A stretch of DNA of 64,000 bases, taken from NCBI GenBank assembly GCA_903848465.1, contig CAINGK010000166.1, positions 1 through 64,000 on the forward strand. The letters are read 5' to 3'. The stretch is from an uncultured Verrucomicrobiota bacterium. GTDB taxonomy: Bacteria > Verrucomicrobiota > Verrucomicrobiia > Verrucomicrobiales > Verrucomicrobiaceae. Below are positions 43,338 to 52,579 of the stretch, in pieces (position 1 is the first letter of the stretch; each line of letters begins with the position of its first letter). Made by a program: the position numbers and the translations under genes. The notes under the pieces were generated by a model, which saw nothing but the letters and a program-made list of their open reading frames with translations, was not told the origin of the DNA and did no database searches.

Positions 43338-44774
43338 ATGAAGCCTGCTGTGAAAACATCCCCCTTCCCCTGCGCCGGTTCTCGCGCACTGCATGCGCCC
43401 ACGCGCCGTGAGTTTGTCTATGGCCTCGGCACCTCCCTCGGCAGCGTCGCTCTCACCTCCCTGCTCGCCGCTGAACAAACCGGCCCTCTTGCCCCCAAGG
43501 CCCAGCAAATCCCCGCCAAGGCCAAGAACTGCATCTTCCTCATGATGGAAGGCGGCCCCTCCCACATCGACACCTTCGATCCAAAACCCATGCTGGATAA
43601 GCTCCACCTCAAGGAGTTCACCCGCGAAGGAAAACAAAAATCCGCCATGGAAAGCGGCAAGCGCTACTACGTGAAGTCCCCCTTCAAGTTCGCGCAGCAC
43701 GGCCAGAGCGGCGCGTGGATGAGCGAGCCCTGGCAGCATCTCGCAGGCGTGGCGGATGAGCTGTGCTTCTTTCGCGGCTGCCAGGTGGATTCCGTGAATC
43801 ACCCCACCGCCATGTATCAAATGAACTGCGGCAATCGCTTCGGCGGCGATCCCGCCCTCGGTGCCTGGGTCACCTACGGCCTCGGCTCCGTAAATCAAGA
43901 CCTGCCAGGCTTCATGGTGCTCCCGGAGATCAGCTACCCTCAAGGCGGCAGCGCGAATTGGAGCAATGGCTACCTCCCCGCACAATTCCAAGGCACCCCT
44001 CTGCGCCCCAAAGGCTCACCCATCCTCGATCTGCAACCGCCTCAAGGCATCGCGTCCGATCATCAACGCGCCAATCTCGATCTCCTCGCCCAGCTCAACA
44101 CCCACCACGCCGAAGCCCACCCCTGGCACGACGAACTGCGCGCACGCATGCACAACTACGAGCTCGCCTTCCGCATGCAGACTCAGGTCCCCGAAACTCT
44201 AGACCTCAGCAAAGAAGACGAAAAAACCAAAGCCATGTACGGCATCGGCAGCGATGCCACCGACGCCTTTGGCCGCAAATGCCTCCTCGCGCGCAAGCTC
44301 GTGGAGAAAGGCGTGCGCTTTGTGCAGCTCTACGCTGGCACCTGGGACAGTCACGACTACATCGAGCGCGCCCACGGCAATCTCATCCACCAGGTGGACC
44401 AACCCATCGCCGCCCTCATCAAAGACCTCAAACAACGCGGCCTGCTCGAAGACACCCTCATCGTCTGGTGCGGCGAATTCGGCCGCACCCCGGACAACGG
44501 CGTGCGCGGCGGCACCGCCTACGGTCGCGATCACAATCCCAAAGCCATGACCGTCTGGCTCGCCGGCGGCGGCGTGAAAGCCGGGCACACCATCGGCAGC
44601 ACCGATGATCGCGGCATGGAGGCGGTCGAAGAAATCCATCACGTCCGCGATCTCCACGTCACCCTGCTGCGCCTGCTCGGCCTCAACGACAACAAACTCA
44701 CCTTCTACCATGCGGGCCGCTTCAAACAGCTCAGCCAGTTCGGCGGCCAGGTGATCGAGAAATTGATCGCGTAG
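43338..44774 (+). CDS. DUF1501 family secreted protein (sulfatase-like fold)
   Basis: The 478-residue protein has a Tat-like start (TRREFVYGLGTSLGSVAL) and the DUF1501 pattern: CIFLMMEGGPSHIDTFDPKP (about 56-75), the central SYPQGGSANWSNGYLPA, and the C-terminal LIVWCGEFGRTPDN...GRDHNP and LGLNDNKLTFYHAGR. The fold belongs to the alkaline phosphatase/sulfatase superfamily, with Asp/His ligands likely in GRDHNP. It is usually encoded directly after a DUF1549/DUF1553 gene, as a secreted pair; here the pair is separated by the restriction-modification genes. Activity unproven. Confidence 0.9.
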   Translation: MKPAVKTSPFPCAGSRALHAPTRREFVYGLGTSLGSVALTSLLAAEQTGPLAPKAQQIPAKAKNCIFLMMEGGPSHIDTFDPKPMLDKLHLKEFTREGKQKSAMESGKRYYVKSPFKFAQHGQSGAWMSEPWQHLAGVADELCFFRGCQVDSVNHPTAMYQMNCGNRFGGDPALGAWVTYGLGSVNQDLPGFMVLPEISYPQGGSANWSNGYLPAQFQGTPLRPKGSPILDLQPPQGIASDHQRANLDLLAQLNTHHAEAHPWHDELRARMHNYELAFRMQTQVPETLDLSKEDEKTKAMYGIGSDATDAFGRKCLLARKLVEKGVRFVQLYAGTWDSHDYIERAHGNLIHQVDQPIAALIKDLKQRGLLEDTLIVWCGEFGRTPDNGVRGGTAYGRDHNPKAMTVWLAGGGVKAGHTIGSTDDRGMEAVEEIHHVRDLHVTLLRLLGLNDNKLTFYHAGRFKQLSQFGGQVIEKLIA

Positions 44775-44813
44775 CATTTGAGCATTCCGGCCTTTCTGCC
44801 ACGTTCACATATC

Positions 44814-46337
44814 ATGCTGAAGAAACTCATCATCGTCCTCTGCCTCGGTGCCGCCGTCGGCGCCGCCTGGGTCGCGTTGAAACCCGCCAGCACCAGCTCC
44901 GCACCACTCACGGTCTTCTGCGCAGCAGGCATGAAAAAGCCGGTGGAGGCCATCGCCGCTGCTTATCAAAAAGACACCGGCACCGAAGTCCGCCTCCAAT
45001 ACGGTGGCACCGGCACCCTGCTCAGCCAGCTCAAGATCACCCAGCAGGGCGATCTCTTCATCGCCGCCGATGACGGTGCCCTAGCCGATGCGAAGAAACT
45101 GGAAGTCACCCGCGAGGAATTCCCCCTCGTCATCCAAAAGCCCGTGCTCGCCGTCGCCAAGGGCAATCCCAAACACATCGACAGCCTCGCCGCTCTCAAG
45201 AACCCCGACATCAAACTCGCCCTCGCAAATCCCGAAGCCGCCAGCATCGGCCGCGTGGTGAAAAAACTGCTCGGCCCCGAGTGGGACCCGCTGGCCGCGA
45301 AAGCCGCCGTGATGAAACCCACCGTCACCGAAATCGCCGCCGATCTCTCCCTCGGTGCCGTCGATGCCGCCATCGTGTGGGACTCCGTCGTCCCGCAGTT
45401 CAAACTGGAGATCGTGCCGCTGCCGGAGCTGGCCAAGCATGAAGAACACGCCACCGCAGCCGTGCTGACCTTCAGCCAGCACCCCGCTGAGGCACTGCGC
45501 TTTGCCCGTTACCTCACCGCCCCAGAAAAAGGCGGGGCCATTTTCCAAAAGCAGGGCTTCAAAGCCGTGCCCGGAGACAAGTGGGCCGCTGTGCCAGATC
45601 TGATCATCTACAGCGGCGGCGTAAACCGTCTCGCCATTGAAAAACTCCTCCAGCAGTTCGCCACTCACGAAGGCATCACCATGACCACCGTGTTCAATGG
45701 CTGCGGCATTCTCTGCGCCTCCATGAAGACCATGGGAGACAGCAGCAATCCCAAGTTCCCCGACGTCTATTACGCCTGCGATGTCTGCTTCGTCCCCCCA
45801 GTGGCAAAAGAATTCCCCGAAGCCATCATCCTCACCGAAGCCGAAATCGTCATCGCCGTCCCCAAAGGCAATCCGCAAAACATCCACACGCTCGCAGACC
45901 TCGCCCGCCCTGGCCTGCGCGTCGGTATCTGCAATGCCGAGCAGTCCACCATCGGCTTTCTCACCCGCTCCATGCTGAAGTCCATGAATCTCTGGGACAG
46001 CGTGAGCAAGAACGCCTCCTCCCAGGTGCCCACCGCCGATTTCCTCGTCAATCAGATGCGCACCGGCTCCCTCGACGCTGCCGTGGTCTATGGCATCAAC
46101 ATCCACCACGACCCCGCCCACTTCGATGCCATTCCCCTTCCCGCAGACAAATCCAAAGCCGTGCAGCCCTTCGCCGTGCGTCATGATTCCCCATACCAGC
46201 AAATGTCACACCGCCTACTGACCTTTCTGCGCCAGCAGCGCACCACCTTCGAAAATGCCGGCTTCGTCTGGAAAGGTAATTCCCCTTCCATTAAAAGCGC
46301 CGACATCGTCCTGCCGGAGTGGTTAAAGCAAAAATAG
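44814..46337 (+). CDS. Tandem ModA-like substrate-binding protein (two fused domains)
   Basis: The ATG at 44814 gives a signal or anchor (LIIVLCLGAAVGAAWVAL) and 507 residues containing two ModA/type 2 periplasmic-binding domains. Domain 1 (about 30-265) has LTVFCAAGMKKPVEAIAAAY, LFIAADDGALADAKKL and a closing RYLTAPEKGGAIFQKQGF. Domain 2 (about 270-507) repeats the plan with IIYSGGVNRLAIEKLL, VYYACDVCFVP, VIAVPKGNPQNIHTLADLA and LDAAVVYGINI. ModA proteins deliver molybdate, tungstate or other oxyanions to an ABC permease, but no modB or modC lies here. The second copy has several Cys near the binding site (GCGILCAS, ACDVCF) that typical ModA lacks. Confidence 0.8.
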   Translation: MLKKLIIVLCLGAAVGAAWVALKPASTSSAPLTVFCAAGMKKPVEAIAAAYQKDTGTEVRLQYGGTGTLLSQLKITQQGDLFIAADDGALADAKKLEVTREEFPLVIQKPVLAVAKGNPKHIDSLAALKNPDIKLALANPEAASIGRVVKKLLGPEWDPLAAKAAVMKPTVTEIAADLSLGAVDAAIVWDSVVPQFKLEIVPLPELAKHEEHATAAVLTFSQHPAEALRFARYLTAPEKGGAIFQKQGFKAVPGDKWAAVPDLIIYSGGVNRLAIEKLLQQFATHEGITMTTVFNGCGILCASMKTMGDSSNPKFPDVYYACDVCFVPPVAKEFPEAIILTEAEIVIAVPKGNPQNIHTLADLARPGLRVGICNAEQSTIGFLTRSMLKSMNLWDSVSKNASSQVPTADFLVNQMRTGSLDAAVVYGINIHHDPAHFDAIPLPADKSKAVQPFAVRHDSPYQQMSHRLLTFLRQQRTTFENAGFVWKGNSPSIKSADIVLPEWLKQK

Positions 46338-46504
46338 TTTAGCACAGCAGCCGCAGCGCCCGGCCGTAGGTTGGGTGTGTTTGGCGTCCATCGCATCCCC
46401 ATCCACCACAGCCGCCTTCGCCAAACCGCCCGACTTCGAGAGCGTTAGTACGCCATGGAGTCTGCTACCTAGAAATAGAAGGGGCGTGCTAGCGCCACAC
46501 CCAT

Positions 46505-47638
46505 CTACTCCGCCACCTGCAGCACCTGCTCCAGACCACTTGCCATCAGATCGTGCTGCCAGTTCATGAGATGACTGGCCGGATGACCGTCAACCACGAG
46601 TTCCTCAATCGTCGCACGAGATCCGAGCAACGAAGGCTCGATTTCAAGCTCTAGCGCCACTTTCTCACGATGGGCACAAAGCTTGTCGATTTGATCTCGC
46701 TGCGCGTCACTCAGGCGGCCTTTGGTTTTCTTCGCACGTTGCGGCCAGTCAGCCGCAGTGGAAGCCGTAATGGCCGCCACAATGTCGAAAAACTCCTTCT
46801 TCCAGCGCGGACGCCAGCCATTCGGCGGATTCAGCGACTGGTCGGCTTCAAACTGCTCGGCATAGGCCACCATCTGCTTATTGGACATGATCTTGAAGCA
46901 CGGGGTGTCCCGCTCTTTCGCGATGCCTTCACGCCATTCCCACATGCCTTTCAGAATCGCCAGCCCTTTGGGGTGCAGTCGGCCACAGCCCTGCACGCGC
47001 CAGGGATCTTCACGCGCCACATTGTCTCGCGCAGCCACGTCTTCCTGCAACGAAAGGCAGCTTTGATGAAACCAGTCTTCTCGTCCCTTTGCTTTAAGAT
47101 CAGCCACGAACTTCTCCGCGATCGGCAGCAAATAGCGCACATCATCCACCGCATAGGAAAGCATGTTCGGCGGCAGCGGGCGGCGGCTCCAGTCTGCTTT
47201 TTGCGAGGCTTTGCAGAGATCCAGATCAAAGGCGTTTTTCACCAGGGCCGCGAGGCCAAACTGGCGCGCACCCAGCAGACGCGCGGCGATCTGCGTGTCG
47301 CGAATCACCTTCGGATTCCAGTCATAGGTACGCCGCAGCATCGTCAGATCATAGTCAGCGCCATGAAACCACAGTTCATGCGCATCCAGCAGTTCCAGCA
47401 AAGGGGTCACATCCGCGATGGCCAGCGGGTCCACTAGGGCATAGCGCCCGGCGCAGTTCACCTGCAAGAGGCAGAGCTTTTCGTGGTAATGATGCAGGCT
47501 GTCCGCCTCGGTATCGAGACAGCAGCGCTTGTCCGGGCTTTCCGCCAGCCAAGCTCGCATCTGGCCAACCCATTGGTTCAGATGCTCAGGGGTGTCGATG
47601 AACTCGTAGTCCTTCGGTGTTGTTCCTTCCTCGTTCAT
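46505..47638 (-). CDS. rnd: Ribonuclease D
   Basis: A 377-residue DEDD exonuclease plus HRDC domain. The Exo I motif is CCLDTEADSLHH (D42, E44), Exo II is WFHGADYDLTML, and Exo III is SYAVDDVRYLLPI. The HRDC helical domain follows in the C-terminal half (RERDTPCFKIMSN-type and RLSDAQRDQIDKLCAHREKVA). RNase D trims the 3' ends of tRNA and other stable RNAs. Its ATG overlaps the rho stop by four bases (ATGA at 47635-47638), so it is translationally coupled as the last gene of coaE-rho-rnd. Confidence 0.93.
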   Translation of the reverse strand: MNEEGTTPKDYEFIDTPEHLNQWVGQMRAWLAESPDKRCCLDTEADSLHHYHEKLCLLQVNCAGRYALVDPLAIADVTPLLELLDAHELWFHGADYDLTMLRRTYDWNPKVIRDTQIAARLLGARQFGLAALVKNAFDLDLCKASQKADWSRRPLPPNMLSYAVDDVRYLLPIAEKFVADLKAKGREDWFHQSCLSLQEDVAARDNVAREDPWRVQGCGRLHPKGLAILKGMWEWREGIAKERDTPCFKIMSNKQMVAYAEQFEADQSLNPPNGWRPRWKKEFFDIVAAITASTAADWPQRAKKTKGRLSDAQRDQIDKLCAHREKVALELEIEPSLLGSRATIEELVVDGHPASHLMNWQHDLMASGLEQVLQVAE

Positions 47639-49086
47639 TTCAGGCCCATGAGGAGGATTTCCGCATTGTTGCTGGTGCGGTTGATGTTGCGGATGAGCAT
47701 CTCAAGAGCCTCGACGGCAGGCACGGCAGCAAGCTGTTTGCGCACCTGAGTGACGCGCCGGAATTCGTCCGGGTGGTAGAGCAGGTCATCACGCCGCGTG
47801 CCTGATTTGAGCAAATGAAGTGCGGGGTAAATCCGGCGCTCGGAGATTTCACGGTCCAGCGTGGCCTCCATGTTGCCGGTGCCTTTGAATTCCTCAAAGA
47901 TCACCTCATCCATGCGGCTCTCGGTTTCGATGAGCGCGGTGGCAATGATCGTGAGGCTACCGCCTTCTTCGACATTGCGGGCAGCACCGAAAAACTTTTT
48001 GGGCTTTTGCAGCGATTTGGTGCCGACCCCGCCTGACATGATGGCTCCTTTGCCCCCCTGCATAGCGTTGTAACCACGAGCGAGACGCGTGATGCTGTCC
48101 AGCAGGATGACCACGTCCTTTTTCATTTCCACCAGACGGCAGGCGCGCTCACGCACGATCTCCGCCACTTGGCTGTGGCGCTTCGGACTTTCGTCAAACG
48201 TGGAGCTGTAAATCTCGCAGCCCTGCACCGTTTCTTCGAAATCGGTAACTTCCTCAGGACGCTCATCGAGCAGGAGCACAATGAGGGCGATCTCCTTGTG
48301 ATTTTGCGAAATGGATTTGGCGATGTCTTTCAGGATCACCGTCTTGCCCGAACGCGGCGGAGCGCAGATAAGACCGCGCTGCCCTTTGCCCAGCGGGGCC
48401 ACGAGGTCAAGAATACGGGAACTCACCGCGCAGGGCTTGGCCGTTTCGAGAATGATGCGCTTGTTGGGGAAAGTGGCCGTGAGTTTGTCGAACTCGATGG
48501 GGGTCTCCCATTTATCAATGGAAATACCTTCCACCTCGGTGATGCGGTCGATCGCCAGGTATTTGTCCCTGTCCTTCGGGGCCTTGGCAATACCTGCAAT
48601 TCTCTGGCTCGCGCGCAGATTGAATTTCCTGACCAGGAACAAGGGGACGAAAACATCCTCCGGCAACGGGGTGAAGCTGTATTTCGGGTAACGGATCAGC
48701 CCATAATTATCCGTGCCGATTTCGAGCACTCCCTCGACCTTGAGGCGAGTTTTGTGCTCAGCGAGCCAGGAACACAGGTCGTAAATAAGTTGGTGCTTCG
48801 TGCGGCTGGCATTCAGGCGGAAACCCACGGTTTCGGCAAGTTCCAGCAGTTCTGCGAGCGAGGAATTCTGGAGGTCATTGATCGAGACTTCCTCTGGGAA
48901 CGGCGGCTGGGCACCATCCGTCCGCTGCGGCTCGGCAGCATGGGTGGGTGGGTGGGCCAGCGCTGCGCCTTCGGGCTGCGGCGCGGGATTCACCAAGGAG
49001 GACTCGGCAACAGGGGTAGCTTCCGTCACTTCAGGGGCGGGGGGTGCCGCAACCATGGCGGGGGATTCGGTAGATAGATCGTTCAT
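47635..49086 (-). CDS. rho: Transcription termination factor Rho
   Basis: A 483-residue Rho with a roughly 70-residue Pro/Ala/Glu-rich N-terminal extension before the usual Rho_N helices ([18 protein letters not shown]) and RNA-binding domain ([19 protein letters not shown]). The ATPase has the P-loop APPRSGKT (242-249), Walker [18 protein letters not shown], the Q-loop [23 protein letters not shown] and the R-loop ending [15 protein letters not shown]. Disordered N-terminal extensions are common in non-proteobacterial Rho and may alter RNA binding. It overlaps coaE upstream (ATGA at 49083-49086) and rnd downstream by four bases each. Confidence 0.97.
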   Translation of the reverse strand: MNDLSTESPAMVAAPPAPEVTEATPVAESSLVNPAPQPEGAALAHPPTHAAEPQRTDGAQPPFPEEVSINDLQNSSLAELLELAETVGFRLNASRTKHQLIYDLCSWLAEHKTRLKVEGVLEIGTDNYGLIRYPKYSFTPLPEDVFVPLFLVRKFNLRASQRIAGIAKAPKDRDKYLAIDRITEVEGISIDKWETPIEFDKLTATFPNKRIILETAKPCAVSSRILDLVAPLGKGQRGLICAPPRSGKTVILKDIAKSISQNHKEIALIVLLLDERPEEVTDFEETVQGCEIYSSTFDESPKRHSQVAEIVRERACRLVEMKKDVVILLDSITRLARGYNAMQGGKGAIMSGGVGTKSLQKPKKFFGAARNVEEGGSLTIIATALIETESRMDEVIFEEFKGTGNMEATLDREISERRIYPALHLLKSGTRRDDLLYHPDEFRRVTQVRKQLAAVPAVEALEMLIRNINRTSNNAEILLMGLK

Positions 49087-49685
49087 GCTTGCAAGAGTGG
49101 ACTTGCCAGCGTCAGCACCTGGGCTTCAAGAGAGGCCAGAGAACCATCATTCCAAATGACGGCATCTGCTCTTTCGACCTTGGCTTCGATGGGCCATTGG
49201 GCCTCCAGGAACTTGTGAACGGTCTGTTCGTCGAGCCCCCGGGTTTCCATCATCCGCCTGACCTGCACCGACCGGCTGGAAGCCACCACGATGACAAGGT
49301 CTGCTGAAACTGTACCGCCAATCTCATAGTGGAGGGGGACTTCCGCAAGGAAAAGATTCACCCCAGCCGTTTCAGCCTCACTACGGGCCTTTTCGAGTGC
49401 CGCAAGCACGGGTGGGTGGAGGATGCCCTCCAGTTGCCTGCGCAGCACGGGGTCTGGTAAAACCACCTCACGCAGCCATGGGCGGTTTACCTCGCCAGAG
49501 TGCGTCTGCGCCTGCGCGCCAAATGCCGCCACCAGTTCGCTACGGGTTGATTCGCGCCTCACCACTTCCGCCACCGCTACATCGGCGGAGAAGCAAGGCA
49601 GAGGCGGGGAAAATTGCTGCTGCAATAGCGTTATAAATGAGCTTTTACCACATCCTGCACCGCCTGTGATCAACCAAGATTTCAT
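49083..49685 (-). CDS. coaE: Dephospho-CoA kinase
   Basis: The 200-residue protein is a P-loop kinase with WLITGGAGCGKSSF (P-loop GGAGCGKS, 8-15), the CoaE-typical CFSADVAVAEVV, LREVVLPDPVLRRQLEGILHP, and VPLHYEIGGTVSADLVIVV. It phosphorylates the 3' ribose hydroxyl of dephospho-CoA, the last step of CoA synthesis. It is the first gene of the coaE-rho-rnd operon, each junction being an ATGA overlap. The 136-bp gap upstream holds the terminator of the pilus-like operon. Confidence 0.92.
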   Translation of the reverse strand: MKSWLITGGAGCGKSSFITLLQQQFSPPLPCFSADVAVAEVVRRESTRSELVAAFGAQAQTHSGEVNRPWLREVVLPDPVLRRQLEGILHPPVLAALEKARSEAETAGVNLFLAEVPLHYEIGGTVSADLVIVVASSRSVQVRRMMETRGLDEQTVHKFLEAQWPIEAKVERADAVIWNDGSLASLEAQVLTLASPLLQA

Positions 49686-49752
49686 TGCAATAAAGACTTT
49701 AAAATGAGCCTGCTGTCTGCGAACCGGCTGAAATAACCGGTCGAAAACAAAT

Positions 49753-49782
49753 CAGGCAGGATGCTCAACGCAATCCTGCCTG
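49753..49782 (-). terminator. Rho-independent terminator of the Amuc_1098-1102-like operon
   Basis: A perfect 10-bp stem (CAGGCAGGAT / ATCCTGCCTG) with a 10-base loop. On the minus strand it is followed by ATTTGTTTTC, a T-rich tail, about 40 bases past the secretin stop. Confidence 0.8.
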
Positions 49783-49821
49783 AAATGAGTTCACACCAAG
49801 GTGAGAGATAGACCGCTACAG

Positions 49822-52479
49822 TTATTTCGGACCAGCCACTGTGGGCAGAAGGGCATTGCCGCCTGCGCCAGGGGCAGCAGCGTCAGTGACGGTTGCAGTT
49901 GGGTTAGCAGGCTTGACGCGCTGGCCGGAGGGGTCAATCAAGTGAGCCGTCACAAAGATCATCAGGTTGCGTTTGTAGTGCTGCTCTGACTCGCTTTTAA
50001 ACAGGCGTCCCACGAAGGGGAGGTCACCAAGGATCGGCACTTTATCCTGCACATCCTGCACGTCTTCGCGGATCAGGCCACCGAGAGCAACGGTCTGTCC
50101 GTCCCAGATGGAAACCCCGGTAGTCACCTTACGCACCGAGAACACCGGCTGATTGATGATGTTCGGCGTGATCAGACGTTCAGGCGTACTGATCGGAATG
50201 TAAGCGCTGGTACCCACCACGGTCGCTGCGATGGCCGTGCCAAGTTGGATGGGCAGAACTGACTGGCTGGATGGTGAATAAATGGGAGAGCCGTAGTTAA
50301 CGAATCCATCAAACTCCACCACTTCAGGGGAGAGGGTCAGCTCAATGGTGTTGCCATCAGCACCGACGGTAGGCTCGGCCTCAAGACGAACCCCAGTCTG
50401 GCGCATTTCAAAGGCCGTTGGAGTTGTCGGAGTGGCAATCTGAGTACCACCGCCGCCGCCGCCACCGCCAAGGTTAAGACCACCACCGCCCTGTGGCAGA
50501 CGTGGAGGGTCAAATTCGGTGGGATAAATAAACTCACGCGTCACTTCCATGGTGGCACGAGTACCACTCTTCGTCGTCACACTGGGGGCGCTCATCAAAT
50601 CAACGCCCTTTTTCTGACTCAAGCCACGCAACACCGTCTGGAACTGCGGATTGCTGAAAACGCCAGCTGTGGACAAAATACCAGGGGCCACACTGTTGGT
50701 GCTAGTGGTTGAACCCGTGGACAACAGGTTGTCAATGCTGCTGTTGCCAATGGCATATCCACCGCTGCGGTTTCCCGAGGTGATAGACCCGCCGCCATAA
50801 GGGTAGGGTGCTGTGGTGCCAGCAGGAACAGTACCAGCAACCGCACCAGTTAAAGGCAGAGCAGGAAATACGTTTACCATTTGGCCAGGGTTGTTCGGGT
50901 CACTAACTGACTGCGGCAGAGTGGTATAGTTGGTTACGAACGGATAATTGGCAGCGTTGTATGCGTTGCCATTGCCAGTGCTACCACCACCCACGAAAAC
51001 GTTTTTGTTCAAGCCCGCAGCACCCAAGAGCCAGTCAAAGCCGAGTTCTTCCGTGTTTTTCTGCGTCACTTCGACAAATTTGGAGGTGATGACCACCATC
51101 TTTGGGGCGGATTTGGTGATTGATTCCACATACGCTTCTGCGAGGTCCAGGTTGGGCTGGGTATTTCTCACCACCAACTGAGAAGTGGCAGGGTTATAGC
51201 TGGCAGAGGACCCTTCAGGGAATGTAATACCTGCTGCTTCAAGAATCTGCTTGGCAGACTGTCGTGCAATCAGTCGGCTACCGCCGGCAGGAGCTGCAGC
51301 ACCAGCGGCGAAAGGATCTGCGGCAGCAGCAGGTGCAGCACCGCCACCACCTGCGTCACCACCACCATTGCTCAAGAAATCTGGGGGCACACGATAGCTG
51401 CGGGTGTACTGTTCACTGGCATTTTCAGAAAGCGGCACCACCAAAACAGCGTGCGCTTCCACCTTGTACTTCATCTGGGCCAGTTCCGTCACATAGCGGA
51501 GCGCCTCAGACATGGGTACATCTTTCAAATCCAGACTGATGGAGGCGTTGCTGGGAGCCTCGCCCTGGCGGAGAATGATGTTGACCCCTTTGACCGCGCC
51601 AGCGTCGGTAAAAGTGTCCAAATCACGGCTTTTAACACGCAAGTACTCGATGGCCTCATCAATGGTAACACCCTGAAACTGCACCGTCGGGAAAATGATC
51701 TTGTTCATTTTTTCCGACAAGTAGGCACCTGGGCTGCGTCCCACACCATAATCAAAGGTCACTCCCCCGCCCTGGATCGGCACCTTGTCTTCCCATGCCT
51801 CCGCCACTTGGGAAAGCATTTTGGAACGTTGGTGGTCGTAAGCTGTTTTGAAATAGGCTTGGCGCTTACGCTCGGCATTTTCCATGCCACGACGGGCAGA
51901 GCTGTTATAGGGGTCCGTCCGCAAAACATCCTGATACTGGGCGATGGCTGAATCATAGTTGCCGATTTCAACCGAACTGTTGCCGAGCAACAGCCCTTCC
52001 TGCACTTTGGCCACATTCGACACGTGCTCTGCCGTGAGTGCAGGCGGCCAGCGGTCCGGGTCATCCAACTCACGCAAAAAGGTGGCGGCGGCTTTGTGCC
52101 CTGGAATAATGACGATGGCACCTTCCAGCAATTCCCGAGCTTCCTTGTAATTGCCCACTTTCGCACGTTCTTTGGCCACAGCCACACTGCAGTCAGCATA
52201 TTTGAGTTGCGCCAGATCCATCCAGTCCCGTGTCAGCGGAGCGTTAGGGGGGAGAGAATCAATGGCTTTATTGTAGGACTTGAGCGCACCATCGTACTCG
52301 CCTTCGCTAAAAAGTTTGTCGCCGCGATCCATTGCCGTACGCGCATCCTCAATACGGGCATAACGACGCGCGATTTCGCGATTAGCCATTCCAGAAGGGC
52401 TTTGGGCCAGGACGGTAGGCGCAGCCGTAGTCAGGGCTAGAAGGGAAAGGTTGAACACCAGACGGGAGGGATGGGTCAT
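49822..52479 (-). CDS. PilQ/GspD-type secretin, Amuc_1098-like
   Basis: The ATG at 52477-52479 (MTHPSRLVFNL) opens a signal peptide ending near LAQS and an 885-residue protein. Order: TPR-like repeats (about 45-190, with AKVGNYKEARELLEGA and EIGNYDSAIAQYQDVL), an STN/N0-like domain (FPTVQFQGVTIDEAIEYLRV), a Gly/Ala-rich linker, an N1-type domain (SAKQILEAAGITFPEGSSAS), then the secretin barrel with QKKGVDLMSAPSVTTKSG, long Gly-rich loops and the closing VALGGLIREDVQD...VPILGDLPFVGRLFKS. It should form the outer-membrane ring of a type IV pilus-like machine. The TPR front end matches the Akkermansia Amuc_1098 group. It is the last gene of the operon. Confidence 0.9.
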   Translation of the reverse strand: MTHPSRLVFNLSLLALTTAAPTVLAQSPSGMANREIARRYARIEDARTAMDRGDKLFSEGEYDGALKSYNKAIDSLPPNAPLTRDWMDLAQLKYADCSVAVAKERAKVGNYKEARELLEGAIVIIPGHKAAATFLRELDDPDRWPPALTAEHVSNVAKVQEGLLLGNSSVEIGNYDSAIAQYQDVLRTDPYNSSARRGMENAERKRQAYFKTAYDHQRSKMLSQVAEAWEDKVPIQGGGVTFDYGVGRSPGAYLSEKMNKIIFPTVQFQGVTIDEAIEYLRVKSRDLDTFTDAGAVKGVNIILRQGEAPSNASISLDLKDVPMSEALRYVTELAQMKYKVEAHAVLVVPLSENASEQYTRSYRVPPDFLSNGGGDAGGGGAAPAAAADPFAAGAAAPAGGSRLIARQSAKQILEAAGITFPEGSSASYNPATSQLVVRNTQPNLDLAEAYVESITKSAPKMVVITSKFVEVTQKNTEELGFDWLLGAAGLNKNVFVGGGSTGNGNAYNAANYPFVTNYTTLPQSVSDPNNPGQMVNVFPALPLTGAVAGTVPAGTTAPYPYGGGSITSGNRSGGYAIGNSSIDNLLSTGSTTSTNSVAPGILSTAGVFSNPQFQTVLRGLSQKKGVDLMSAPSVTTKSGTRATMEVTREFIYPTEFDPPRLPQGGGGLNLGGGGGGGGTQIATPTTPTAFEMRQTGVRLEAEPTVGADGNTIELTLSPEVVEFDGFVNYGSPIYSPSSQSVLPIQLGTAIAATVVGTSAYIPISTPERLITPNIINQPVFSVRKVTTGVSIWDGQTVALGGLIREDVQDVQDKVPILGDLPFVGRLFKSESEQHYKRNLMIFVTAHLIDPSGQRVKPANPTATVTDAAAPGAGGNALLPTVAGPK

Positions 52480-52579
52480 AAGGCAGACTGACAATTTTTT
52501 GTGGTAAAGAGAGATTACTAACAGATGAGGGCGATCTTTGGCGAGTTAAATCTTTGCTCGAAAGAAAAAAGCGTGGTTA

